From contig JAEYSV010000027.1 of the NCBI GenBank assembly GCA_023434365.1, positions 1-40,254 on the forward strand: 40,254 bases of DNA, given 5' to 3'. This DNA comes from Bacillota bacterium (GTDB lineage Bacteria > Bacillota > Clostridia > Lachnospirales > Lachnospiraceae). The position numbers and the translations under genes were made by a program. A model generated the notes under the pieces. It was not told where the DNA came from, ran no database searches, and saw nothing but the letters and a program-made list of their open reading frames with translations. Below, piece after piece: positions 25,299 to 32,970 of this stretch (position 1 is the stretch's first letter; each line of letters begins with the position of its first letter).

Positions 25299-26417
25299 TT
25301 AATAACAATCTATTGGAAGCTTTATAGTAAAGCATATACTTTCATTTTCACTTTCTACAGTAATTGTCCCTCGATGTAATTCCACAATTTCTTTTGCGAT
25401 TGCAAGACCAAGTCCTGCTCCTCCCGTATTACTCGCTCGCGAGGTATCCATGCGATAAAATTGTTCAAATATATGATTCAACTTTTCTTTTGGTATGGTT
25501 TTTCCATGATTTCTAATTTGAAGCATAACTTGCTTTTCAGCTTTTTCTTCCTGTAAGGTTAATTGGATCTCTGTGCCATGGTAACTATAATTGATTGCAT
25601 TTCGTATTAAATTATCAAACACTCTCTCTAGTTTATTGGAGTCACATAATATTTGAACCTCTGGATTAATGAACAATTCCCAAGATAGGCCCTTTTCTGC
25701 TAATACTGGATTAAATTCAAAAGTAATTTGTTCTAACATTCGACTAATGTTGATTCTCTCAGTTTCCAACGTTATGTTCATTAGATTGAATCGAGTGATG
25801 TCAAAAAATTCATTAATCAATTCTTCTAGCCGTTCAGCTTTATCAAGTGCTACGCCAGTGTATTTGATCTGTAGTTCTTCCGAGATACATCTCTCGTCTC
25901 GCAGTAGTGTTAAGTAACCAATGACACTAGTAAGTGGAGTTTTTAAATCATGAGCTAGATATACAATCAGATCATTTTTACGCTGCTCCGCTTCCTTAGC
26001 TGCTCTTGCATTGTTTAGGGATTGTTCTCTCAATTGATTCATTTCATCTTGTACTTCTTTTAACTCCGCTGGCAAAGAAATGATACGTTCTGGTTGTTCA
26101 GCTAACTGTTTTGAGGCATTTACAACATAATCCAAATGATGAAGGGGACGATTAAAAAAGACATAGGTTATAATTACCCACTCACCGAATATACCAAGAA
26201 TAATCCACAATGGAAAAAAATCATAAAACAACCGGCCAAGTCGATAGACAATACTATTGTCCGACCAAGTAAATCTCATTAATAAACTAATGAACATATA
26301 TCCTAGTACACCACTTATTAGTACAGTGCTAATTAATGTAATAAAATATTGCATTAATATTATATTTGTTCTCTGTCTTCGATATATTTTCTTTCTCTGT
26401 TCATCATACTTATTCAA
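25299..26417 (-). CDS. vanS: VanS-like sensor histidine kinase
   Basis: Membrane histidine kinase of 372 residues, expected to sense glycopeptide or cell-wall stress and phosphorylate the adjacent response regulator. Two membrane helices (about 20-48 and 68-88) flank a short external loop. A HAMP-like region follows, then the H-box YLAHDLKTPLTS with His156, N-box DNLIRNAINYS near 265-275, F-box IFEQFYRMD and G-box GGAGLGLAIAKEI. The small external domain and the motifs match VanS of VanB/VanG clusters. It overlaps vanR by 8 bp. The van regulators here lie at the 3' end of the cluster. Confidence 0.88.
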   Translation of the reverse strand: MNKYDEQRKKIYRRQRTNIILMQYFITLISTVLISGVLGYMFISLLMRFTWSDNSIVYRLGRLFYDFFPLWIILGIFGEWVIITYVFFNRPLHHLDYVVNASKQLAEQPERIISLPAELKEVQDEMNQLREQSLNNARAAKEAEQRKNDLIVYLAHDLKTPLTSVIGYLTLLRDERCISEELQIKYTGVALDKAERLEELINEFFDITRFNLMNITLETERINISRMLEQITFEFNPVLAEKGLSWELFINPEVQILCDSNKLERVFDNLIRNAINYSYHGTEIQLTLQEEKAEKQVMLQIRNHGKTIPKEKLNHIFEQFYRMDTSRASNTGGAGLGLAIAKEIVELHRGTITVESENESICFTIKLPIDCY

Positions 26418-27105
26418 TGGTGTACCCCACGCCCCATACCGTCTTTACATACTTAGGTTTTCTTGAAGGTTCTTTTAGTTTTTCCCGTAGTCTTGCAATA
26501 TGAGCCATTACTGTATTGTTGTTATCATAATACTTTTCTCCCCATACAGCTTCAAATAACTCTTCCGAAGATATTACCATTCCTTTATGGTTACAAAGAT
26601 GCCATAGAATATTGAATTCTATTGGTGTTAATAAGACTTCTGATCCATTTAACAAGCATTTACGACTTTCTTTATTAATATGAAGTCCTCGTATATCATA
26701 CTCTTGTTGTTCCACGCTTACTGATTCACTCATATTATATCTAGTAAATCGTCGAAGTTGTGTCTTTACACGAGCGATTACTTCTAGAGGATTAAATGGT
26801 TTAGTGATGTAATCATCTGCTCCTAAGGTAAGCCCAGTAATCTTATCCATATCTTCCACTTTGGCAGTTAACATTATGATGGGAAATAAGTGTTTCTCTC
26901 TAATCTTCTGGCATAGGGTAAAGCCATCCATATCCGGAAGCATAACATCTAATAGAGCTAAGCTGATTTTTTCTTGTTTCACACAAACTAAGGCTTCTGT
27001 TGCATTATAAAATTTATATACACGATAATTCTCATTTTTCAAATATACTTCCATCAAATCTGCAATGGCACTTTCGTCATCTACAACTAAAATAGTATCT
27101 TGCAT
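26410..27105 (-). CDS. vanR: VanR-like OmpR-family response regulator
   Basis: A 231-residue response regulator, the usual VanR length. Receiver: Asp9/Asp10, phospho-acceptor Asp53 (LLDVMLPDMDG), Thr80 and Lys102 (TKPFNPLE). The C-terminal winged helix (about 135-231) includes LLTPIEFNILWHL and the recognition part NNNTVMAHIARLREKL. An upstream in-frame ATG at 27132 exists, but ATG 27105 has AAAGGAG at a 7-nt spacing and is chosen. Its own promoter is at 27192-27220. It probably activates the ligase promoter through the TCGTA repeats at 30436-30463. Confidence 0.9.
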   Translation of the reverse strand: MQDTILVVDDESAIADLMEVYLKNENYRVYKFYNATEALVCVKQEKISLALLDVMLPDMDGFTLCQKIREKHLFPIIMLTAKVEDMDKITGLTLGADDYITKPFNPLEVIARVKTQLRRFTRYNMSESVSVEQQEYDIRGLHINKESRKCLLNGSEVLLTPIEFNILWHLCNHKGMVISSEELFEAVWGEKYYDNNNTVMAHIARLREKLKEPSRKPKYVKTVWGVGYTIE

Positions 27106-27191
27106 GATATTACTCCTTTGTTTCCATAGCATTATGGTTATTGTAAGTTTCTTTTCTTTTTCTTATACAAAAAGGGGCTGCTAGATTCTCG

Positions 27192-27220
27192 ATTATACCA
27201 TAATAACTATCACCAAACAA
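27192..27220 (-). promoter_or_regulatory. vanRS promoter
   Basis: Minus strand TTGTTT (27215-27220), 17-bp spacer ending ATGG (extended -10) and a perfect TATAAT (27192-27197). No TCGTA repeats are seen here, so the regulators may be expressed constitutively, unlike the structural genes. Confidence 0.8.
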
Positions 27221-27264
27221 TCCCACCAGATAAAGAGCAATGAATAAAACCTATTTCATCTTAC

Positions 27265-28035
27265 TTACAGCCTCCATGTGGTTATAATAAACCCTTCAAT
27301 ATTGGTTCCAGATATATTATAAGCAATGTTAGGCTCTACATAAAAAGAAGTGTCTTTCTGTGGATTGGCCCATACATGGCCAATCTCAATATGTGCCCCA
27401 TTCACTTGTACTTTTAACGGATTCTCTCCATAGGAGAATGTCATGAGATATTCCATATACTCCTCTAATGTAAGCTCTAGTTCTGTCATTAACTGTGCAT
27501 GCGGTACTCCCACATATCGAAAATGCCATGGTTCATGCCCAATTCCCGTTATATGTTCTTTCCCTTTTGGATAGCGTTCTACAAATCCAAACTTAGGCGC
27601 TAATTCACGAAACTTTTGACAGATTCCTTCATAGGGAAACTCCGGACAAATAAAATCCATGTATTCTTGTTTTAATCCTAGATCTATAGCAAGCCCTGTT
27701 TGATGCTCACTATACCCTGGTTTTGCCACATAGGTTCTCGTATAGTTCTCTCCATGTTCTAATAGCGTCTGATTCCATATTGCAACCTGTTCCTCCCTTG
27801 AACGCCATCCACTGATTGGTTGAATACTAGACCAACCTTCTATTTGATCTAATAACTCATGTAGAATTATTTGACTATGGCGTTCTAACACTAACTCAGG
27901 CTTACATTCCTGCACTGGGTACATTACCACCTTCTGCGTTTCCTCACGATATGGATGTTCTTGATTTACAAGAATTAAGTTGCCTCTATATATGTTCTTG
28001 CTTGGTATTCTTACTTCCTTTATTTTTGTTAACAT
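27265..28035 (-). CDS. vanXY: VanXY-like D,D-dipeptidase/D,D-carboxypeptidase
   Basis: Zinc peptidase of the M15B family, 256 residues, expected to destroy D-Ala-D-Ala dipeptide and to trim pentapeptide so that only D-Ala-D-Ser-ended precursors remain. Zn ligands His111 and Asp118 (SEHQTGLAIDLG) and His171, catalytic Glu168 (GHEPWHFRY), and Arg78 in SGWRSREEQ. No signal peptide or membrane helix, so it is cytoplasmic as VanXY is, unlike membrane VanY. The C-terminal tail ending TNIEGFIITTW resembles VanXY-G proteins. ATG 28035 (AAAGGA at 6 nt) is preferred over an upstream start at 28059. It follows the racemase gene by 32 bp. Confidence 0.88.
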   Translation of the reverse strand: MLTKIKEVRIPSKNIYRGNLILVNQEHPYREETQKVVMYPVQECKPELVLERHSQIILHELLDQIEGWSSIQPISGWRSREEQVAIWNQTLLEHGENYTRTYVAKPGYSEHQTGLAIDLGLKQEYMDFICPEFPYEGICQKFRELAPKFGFVERYPKGKEHITGIGHEPWHFRYVGVPHAQLMTELELTLEEYMEYLMTFSYGENPLKVQVNGAHIEIGHVWANPQKDTSFYVEPNIAYNISGTNIEGFIITTWRL

Positions 28036-28067
28036 ATTAATTCCTTTCCTAAGTACCATACATATGC

Positions 28068-29222
28068 CTAAGCTTTTATCACTCTACGTTCTAACCTTGC
28101 TCCTAATCGGCTTATGATCTCATTAGATATGGTGCCTACTTGCTCTGCTATATCACATACAGTAATTTCTAAGTTTCCACTTTTCCCTACAATAACCACT
28201 TCATCTCCACGCTTTACTAAACGAATGTTACTAATATCCACAATCATTTGATCCATGCATACTCTTCCAATAATCGGGGCAACCTGCCCACGTATTAATA
28301 CACTCCCTTTTCCACCTGATAAATCTCTAGGGACACCATCTGCATAACCAATAGAGATGGCTGCTATGGTTTTTTCTTCTGGGGCTATATAGGCCAGTCC
28401 ATATCCTGCAGCCTCATCTTTTGCAAGTTTTCGAATGGATACTACTCTTGATTTAATGGATAGGACAGATTTTAATGGGAGTCTACAATTCGCTCCATCT
28501 TCTTTCGTACTAAGTAACCCATATAATGCAATTCCAACTCTTACATAATCACCACTATAATTGGGATAGTTTATTACTCCGTAACTTGCTAGTAAATGTG
28601 TGCTTGGTAACTGAATTCCTTGACTCTTTAATTCCATAAGTGTTTTTTCAAAGACTTCTATTTGTTTCAAGGTATAAGCTACTTCCTCATCTTTGTTTCC
28701 ATCTGATGCACACAGATGACTATATATCCCCTTAATTCGAAGGTTTTTCATCTGAAACATTGCGTAAATTCGTTCCATATGTTCCACCCGTTCCCCCAAG
28801 CGATGCATTCCGGTATCCAAAAGTAAATGAACGTTGCACTTTTTACCATATTGGTTTAATTCTTTTGCATATTCATAATCCACTAGAGTTTGTGTTAAAT
28901 GATATTTTTTAATTAAATGAAACTGTTCTGCATGGGTATATCCAAGGATTAATATTTCACCTTTCACCCTGTTTTGTCTTAGCTCTACCCCTTCATATAC
29001 AGAGGCAACACAAAAGGTACGTATTCCCAATCGATTTAATTCTTTCCCTATTATTGTGGCACCATGTCCATAGGCATTTGCTTTAATTGCCGGCATCAAA
29101 TGACACTCTACTGGCAATCTTTTTTGTAATTGCTTTACATTATGAGCTAATGCTCCAATATCAAGTTCAATCCAAGCACGTCCCCCTAGTTCCTCTACAC
29201 CTAAATGGTTATGCATTCCCAT
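28068..29222 (-). CDS. vanT: VanT-like soluble serine/alanine racemase
   Basis: PLP-dependent fold-III racemase of 384 residues. Catalytic Lys47 (MPAIKANAYGHG), the second-base tyrosine in AAGYGLAY, and GRVCMDQM. At the place where alanine racemases have Tyr (Tyr354 of the Geobacillus enzyme) this protein has Asn367 (GTISNEIISRLG), the substitution known for VanT serine racemases. It is thus inferred to make D-Ser for the ligase. Classical VanT has an N-terminal serine-transporter-like membrane domain; this protein has none. ATG at 29222 has GGAGG at 7 nt and overlaps the ligase gene by 22 bp, so the two are coupled. Confidence 0.85.
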   Translation of the reverse strand: MGMHNHLGVEELGGRAWIELDIGALAHNVKQLQKRLPVECHLMPAIKANAYGHGATIIGKELNRLGIRTFCVASVYEGVELRQNRVKGEILILGYTHAEQFHLIKKYHLTQTLVDYEYAKELNQYGKKCNVHLLLDTGMHRLGERVEHMERIYAMFQMKNLRIKGIYSHLCASDGNKDEEVAYTLKQIEVFEKTLMELKSQGIQLPSTHLLASYGVINYPNYSGDYVRVGIALYGLLSTKEDGANCRLPLKSVLSIKSRVVSIRKLAKDEAAGYGLAYIAPEEKTIAAISIGYADGVPRDLSGGKGSVLIRGQVAPIIGRVCMDQMIVDISNIRLVKRGDEVVIVGKSGNLEITVCDIAEQVGTISNEIISRLGARLERRVIKA

Positions 29223-30295
29223 TTTTCTTCCTCCACTTCCAGCTCAGTAAGTAACAATTTTGTAATTAACTGTTCATATGTGAATCCGATTTCCTTCATC
29301 ATATTTGGAAATCTACTATGTTCGGTGAAACCAGGAATAGTATTCACTTCATTAAATACCAACTCCCTTTCTGGTGTAATGAATAGATCCACTCGCGCCA
29401 ATCCGCTACAACCTAATGCTCCATAAATGACTTTAGCCGTATCTTGGACCTGTTGTCTCATTTCAACAGGTATTCTTGCTGGTACATGAATTTTTGAAGA
29501 TTTAAGGGTATATTTCTCCGTATAATCAAAGAAACCATCCGTTAATTCAATCTCATCTACTTCTCCTACAATCAGCTCTTCTGTTCCCATAATGGCACAT
29601 CCAACTTCAAATCCTTCAATGTTTTCTTCAATAATAACCTGTTGGTCATAGGAAAATGCAAGATCTATTGCTTCCATTACTTGCTCTTTCTCTCCTACTT
29701 TAGTGATTCCATAAGAAGAACCAGCTTTTAATGGTTTGATAAAAACTGGCAATCCTACCTTCCCAATAAATGCATCAATGTTTTTCTGATTATCTTGCAT
29801 ATTACTTAGCACCATGGACTTTGCAACACGAATCCCTTCCACTGATACCAACTTATGTGCTCGTTCTTTATCCATACAAAGAGCAGACGCTAATGTTTTA
29901 CAGCCAACAAACTCAACTCCTGCTAGTTCTAACATCCCTTGTATCGTACCATCTTCTCCGTTTTTCCCATGCATCACTGGAAAAGCAATGTCAAACGGTA
30001 GATGTACATAAGTTCCACCAATACTTACGATAAATTCTTTTTTACCTGGCTCTAACAACAGTCTTGCTGGTTTACAATTCGCTTCATTACACCAACTATC
30101 TTCTTTAATTTGCTCAATAGTTCCATTGTAATAAAACCATTCTCCCTGATTGGAAATTCCAATCATTAGTGGAGTAAATCGTCTTAAATCCATATGTTCT
30201 AATACGGCACTGGCCGAAGATAAGGACACTCCATATTCTGATGAGTTTCCTCCAAAAATTACTGCTACCATTGTTTTTTTTCTATTCTCTTTCAT
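29201..30295 (-). CDS. vanG: VanG-type D-alanine-D-serine ligase
   Basis: ATP-grasp ligase of 364 residues, inferred to join D-Ala and D-Ser for glycopeptide-insensitive wall precursors. Seen: FGGNSSEYGVS (14-24), PVMHGKNGEDGTIQG (106-120), and the omega-loop FFDYTEKYTLKSSK (255-268), which is the form found in VanG/VanC-type ligases rather than housekeeping Ddl. Metal and substrate residues are in NEVNTIPGF (315-323). ATG at 30295 follows AGGAGG at 8 nt. First gene of a cluster ligase-racemase-VanXY-VanR-VanS. Upstream are VanR-like repeats and a leader hairpin. The tail after residue 350 (ELEVEEEKWECITI) overlaps the racemase start. Confidence 0.92.
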   Translation of the reverse strand: MKENRKKTMVAVIFGGNSSEYGVSLSSASAVLEHMDLRRFTPLMIGISNQGEWFYYNGTIEQIKEDSWCNEANCKPARLLLEPGKKEFIVSIGGTYVHLPFDIAFPVMHGKNGEDGTIQGMLELAGVEFVGCKTLASALCMDKERAHKLVSVEGIRVAKSMVLSNMQDNQKNIDAFIGKVGLPVFIKPLKAGSSYGITKVGEKEQVMEAIDLAFSYDQQVIIEENIEGFEVGCAIMGTEELIVGEVDEIELTDGFFDYTEKYTLKSSKIHVPARIPVEMRQQVQDTAKVIYGALGCSGLARVDLFITPERELVFNEVNTIPGFTEHSRFPNMMKEIGFTYEQLITKLLLTELEVEEEKWECITI

Positions 30296-30347
30296 ACTTT
30301 CTTCCTCCTAAGATGCGCTTTGATCTATATTAATGTTTTCTATACAC

Positions 30348-30396
30348 AAAAAACTCTTTGTCTTGGCATACATCATTCTACCAATACAAAGAGTTT
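30348..30396 (-). terminator. Terminator-like hairpin in the vanG leader
   Basis: AAACTCTTTGT (30351-30361) pairs with ACAAAGAGTTT (30386-30396), 11 bp. On the minus strand the stem is followed by a U-rich tract (complement of A30348-30353). It lies between the predicted vanG promoter and the gene, so it may attenuate vanG. It also has T-runs in the plus direction, so it may work both ways. Confidence 0.7.
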
Positions 30397-30420
30397 TGTT
30401 TTTTTGTTTTCTATTGAGAA

Positions 30421-30463
30421 ATTATGATATTTGTATACGATAAATCATACGAAATTCTTACGA
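30421..30463 (-). promoter_or_regulatory. VanR-type direct repeats and vanG promoter
   Basis: On the minus strand TCGTA occurs three times (30459-30463, 30448-30452, 30436-30440) at 11- and 12-bp spacing, in the contexts TCGTAAGAATT, TCGTATGATTTA and TCGTATACAAAT. The best known VanR site is close to TCGTANGAAANT. A CATAAT -10 box (30421-30426) sits just downstream with no good -35, as expected for an activator-dependent promoter. Confidence 0.7.
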
Positions 30464-30481
30464 CATATTCTTAAGTAAAGC

Positions 30482-30522
30482 AAAAAAAGACCCTTCCTTA
30501 GAATTTCTTCTAAAGAAAAGTC
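30482..30522 (-). terminator. Strong terminator downstream of the integrase
   Basis: A 15-bp minus-strand stem, with some G-U pairs, spans 30489-30522 around a GAAA tetraloop and is followed by seven U residues (A30482-30488). It isolates the vanG promoter from integrase transcription. Confidence 0.88.
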
Positions 30523-30748
30523 CTCATTTACGGTTTCTACTTGCCTTTGCTCTTCATCGTCGGGAATTTTTTTGTTCCAAACTGTAAGCCATGTAAATTC
30601 ATTTATATTCCTTTAAACTCTTCCCAAATGCTCTGTAGATACGTGTTAATAAACAGGTCAAATTGTGGTGCTTTTTGGTCAAGTATTGGTCTTTTGATAT
30701 TTTTTTAGTCAAAGAATTATTTAGAATTCTCTAATAGAGGACTCTTTT
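30523..30748. other. Gap between integrase and van cluster; probable element end
   Basis: No accepted gene. Two overlapping minus-strand frames look protein-like: a 21-codon frame at 30537-30602 starting ATG and ending KSKGK, and a longer one without a start codon (30445-30607) that runs through the terminator. The segment near the integrase is AT-rich, with short repeated TTGGTC words (30670-30695). The attachment site should lie here or near 30749 but cannot be defined without the other end. Confidence 0.4.
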
Positions 30749-31984
30749 CTAAAATACATCCATGTTCTTTGATAACTTTTCTAACGAAGCTCTTGTAACA
30801 TCCTGATTTACTTCTGCGTAAATATTCATCGTAGTTGACACATCAGCATGCCCCATAACTTCCTGTATAACTTTTACATTAGTTTCATTCTCGCAAAATC
30901 TTGAAGCAAATGTATGGCGGAATATATGACAAGAGAATCTTGGTATCATAACCGGCTCTCTTTTTTCCTTCTTTGCCTTTACTTCTTCCTCTGCATTATG
31001 AGCATCTACAATTCTTTTAATTGCACGATTAACAGCTGCTGGATTGTGTGGTGTTTCAAATCTATTCGTAAATATAAAATTTGTCATACCATCTACATTT
31101 GCCACACAAAACCCTTCCACTTCCTGACGTTCGTATTCATCTTTGAGCACATCATATACTTGTTTCATCATCGGAATAGTCCTTATACCTGCTTCTGTCT
31201 TTGGCTGAGAAACTCGAAACTCACATTTGAAGGAATCATCTGCTCTCTGATAATAAGTCAGGCTATGATTGATATCAATCAAACGCTTTTCTAAATCAAC
31301 ATCATCCCAGCGAATTCCAATCGCTTCTCCAATTCGACACCCAGTACCAAGCAAGAAAGTAAAAAACGGATACCACTTATAAAAGAATGGATTCTCTGCA
31401 ACATAATTTATAAATGCTCTCTGCTGCTCTACCGTTAATGCTCTTTTTCTCTTCCTTGAACCACCATTTCTTTTCTTTACCTCTGCATAAGCTCCATCAA
31501 TCGGATTCTTTCTGATAATGTCATCTCTTACTGCCAATTGAAATGAGGGTCTTAATACTGTATTGATGTTTTCCAACGTGTTTATCTGTAATCCCTGTTT
31601 ATTAATCAAGTCACTGTAAAAGAATAATACATCTGAATATTTTACTTCTTTGACTTTCTTTTTCCCAAAGGTATCACGGATAAAATGATTCCAAGTATAC
31701 AAATAATTTGAATAAGTTGAACTCCTTAATTCTGACTTTGTTGATATATATCTGTCAAATAAGAAGTTCACGTCAGCGTTACCTGCAACATATACATTTA
31801 ACCCATCCATCTGGTCTTTGATTAATGACTCCTCTTTTTGACGTAGAGTAACTAATGATTTTGCATATATCGTGTGCTGCTTTCCTAATGGATCTGTATA
31901 AATGTACGAGTATCTACCATCTGTCTTTCGGTAATGCTCTCCTTTTCTTAAAACTCTTCCTTTTCCGTCTTTTCTACAAGCCAT
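30749..31984 (-). CDS. int: Tyrosine integrase (Tn916 Int type)
   Basis: A 411-residue site-specific recombinase, close to Tn916 Int (405). A small N-terminal arm-binding domain (residues 1 to about 65, with DGRYSYIYTDPLGKQHTIY) is followed by a core-binding SAM-like domain (about 70-165) and the catalytic domain with Arg217 (TGCRIGE), His353 and Arg356 (CHIFRHTFA), His379 (MGHAD) and nucleophile Tyr389 (MNIYA). The catalytic set is complete, so it is probably active. A longer frame opens at 32056, but ATG 31984 has AAGGAG at 5-6 nt. It lies 31 bp after the ribbon-helix-helix gene and is co-transcribed from 32220-32248. Confidence 0.95.
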   Translation of the reverse strand: MACRKDGKGRVLRKGEHYRKTDGRYSYIYTDPLGKQHTIYAKSLVTLRQKEESLIKDQMDGLNVYVAGNADVNFLFDRYISTKSELRSSTYSNYLYTWNHFIRDTFGKKKVKEVKYSDVLFFYSDLINKQGLQINTLENINTVLRPSFQLAVRDDIIRKNPIDGAYAEVKKRNGGSRKRKRALTVEQQRAFINYVAENPFFYKWYPFFTFLLGTGCRIGEAIGIRWDDVDLEKRLIDINHSLTYYQRADDSFKCEFRVSQPKTEAGIRTIPMMKQVYDVLKDEYERQEVEGFCVANVDGMTNFIFTNRFETPHNPAAVNRAIKRIVDAHNAEEEVKAKKEKREPVMIPRFSCHIFRHTFASRFCENETNVKVIQEVMGHADVSTTMNIYAEVNQDVTRASLEKLSKNMDVF

Positions 31985-32015
31985 ACTTTCTCCTTTCTGG
32001 AGAAAAGAGCCTGCA

Positions 32016-32192
32016 CTACTTCTGGGTTGATTTGATAATCTGCATTTCAACACCAATTCGTATTAATTGCGATATGGATATGTTGTGACTTTGGGTATAT
32101 TCAAGCATAAGCTGATATTCTTCTTCTTTGAACTTTACTGTGACACTCCGATTTATCGGCTTATCTACTTTGGGTCTACCAGTTCTTGCCAT
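32016..32192 (-). CDS. Ribbon-helix-helix (CopG/Arc-type) DNA-binding protein
   Basis: A 58-codon gene with GGAGG 7 nt before ATG 32192. The sequence starts MARTGRPKVDKPINRSVTVK, then a helix FKEEEYQLMLEYTQSHN, a turn, and a second helix ISISQLIRIGVEMQI: the beta-helix-helix pattern of RHH repressors. It is likely to bind the TTGGT/ACCAA palindrome inside its own promoter and so control the integrase gene 31 bp downstream. An alternative is an antitoxin role for the MazF-like toxin, but the two genes are not adjacent. Confidence 0.8.
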   Translation of the reverse strand: MARTGRPKVDKPINRSVTVKFKEEEYQLMLEYTQSHNISISQLIRIGVEMQIIKSTQK

Positions 32193-32219
32193 GTTTTACC
32201 TCCTTCACAACCTATTTTG

Positions 32220-32248
32220 ATTATAATATTGGTCTTACCAAAAGTCAA
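32220..32248 (-). promoter_or_regulatory. Promoter and operator of the RHH-integrase operon
   Basis: Minus strand TTGACT (32243-32248), 17-bp spacer, TATAAT (32220-32225): a near-consensus promoter. The spacer contains the perfect inverted repeat TTGGT-nnn-ACCAA (32229-32241), well placed for a repressor to block RNA polymerase. Confidence 0.85.
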
Positions 32249-32295
32249 CCACTATATTGCAAACTCTTTCCTATTATTTTATATCCTTATTAAAT

Positions 32296-32333
32296 GGACC
32301 AGATTATTGCCATTCTTCCGCATAATCTGGTCC
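32296..32333. repeat. Perfect 12-bp inverted repeat upstream of the integrase operon
   Basis: GGACCAGATTAT (32296-32307) and ATAATCTGGTCC (32322-32333) flank a 14-nt loop, between the excisionase-like gene and the integrase promoter. No U-tract follows on either strand, so it is a weak terminator at best. It may be a recombination-accessory or repressor site. Confidence 0.7.
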
Positions 32334-32348
32334 GACACCTGTTTCTTC

Positions 32349-32552
32349 CTATTTATAGAAGTCAACATCTACTATATGAAACGTCTCTAAGTATTCATCT
32401 ATTATATCCAAATTCACTAGAACCAGTTGATTTACTTTATAACAAGCCTGTGCATCCTTTGCCAATTGCTGAAATTTAGACAAACTCATCGAATACATTT
32501 CTGCACCCTCTGCATATCTGACAAATCTTTTATCTTTCATCTTTTTTTGCAT
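32349..32552 (-). CDS. Excisionase-like small DNA-binding protein
   Basis: A basic 67-residue protein with a winged-helix pattern typical of Tn916-type Xis/helix-turn-helix excisionases: RYAEGAEMYSMSLSKFQQLAKDA (helix-turn-helix) followed by the wing ACYKVNQLVLVNLDIIDEYLETF. Xis proteins bend DNA and turn the integrase reaction toward excision. It is the last gene of a six-gene, tightly coupled operon, overlapping the MazF-like gene by 23 bp, and lies 157 bp before the RHH-integrase operon. ATG 32552 has GGAGG at 9 nt. Confidence 0.75.
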   Translation of the reverse strand: MQKKMKDKRFVRYAEGAEMYSMSLSKFQQLAKDAQACYKVNQLVLVNLDIIDEYLETFHIVDVDFYK

Positions 32553-32970
32553 ATTCCAATGCCTCCCTTATCATTCTCTGCACGATACCTGTTAACCCCA
32601 GCTGCTTAATTAATGCTCGATCAATTTTATGCATTACTCCTGATGCTACCGTAATATTTCCTATGTTTCCTCTCACGAATGACTTTGGAACAGTCTGAAT
32701 ATCCTCCGGAATAAAGTCTGATATCTTCTGCAAATGTAATCCCCCTACATCTAAAGGATGAATTTGCACATGTACATCAAGATCCTTTAATTTTGAACTC
32801 AATGGACATACTGTTATCTGCGGTCCATTATTGTGATTACTTTGGTTGGATGATACAATTACTGCTGGACGTATAAAGCATTGCACTCCTTCTGGTTTCC
32901 ATCCAAAATCTACATAAACAACCTGCCCTCTTTTATATTGCTTATATTTCTTTTTGTAGTTTTTGCTCAT
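32530..32970 (-). CDS. MazF/PemK-like endoribonuclease toxin
   Basis: A 146-residue protein with the MazF/PemK fold signature KRGQVVYVDFG (13-23), then the CFIRPAVIVSSN strand (about 32-43) and ITVCPLSSK (about 53-61). Such proteins cleave mRNA at short sequences and are neutralised by a small antitoxin. No MazE-like antitoxin gene precedes it; instead a recombinase-like gene overlaps its start by 29 bp. The C-terminal helix-rich part (about 100-146) is longer than in minimal MazF. Ribosome binding site AAGGAGG at 10 nt. It may stabilise the mobile element, or be a standalone RNase with a regulatory role. Confidence 0.85.
   Translation of the reverse strand: MSKNYKKKYKQYKRGQVVYVDFGWKPEGVQCFIRPAVIVSSNQSNHNNGPQITVCPLSSKLKDLDVHVQIHPLDVGGLHLQKISDFIPEDIQTVPKSFVRGNIGNITVASGVMHKIDRALIKQLGLTGIVQRMIREALEYAKKDER

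Noticed and set aside
27265..28035. VanY-type membrane carboxypeptidase
   Set aside because: No N-terminal hydrophobic helix and a VanXY-like tail; the cytoplasmic VanXY assignment fits better.
28068..29222. Housekeeping alanine racemase
   Set aside because: Asn367 at the Tyr position, overlap with a VanG-type ligase and the van context fit a serine racemase better, though activity on alanine cannot be excluded.
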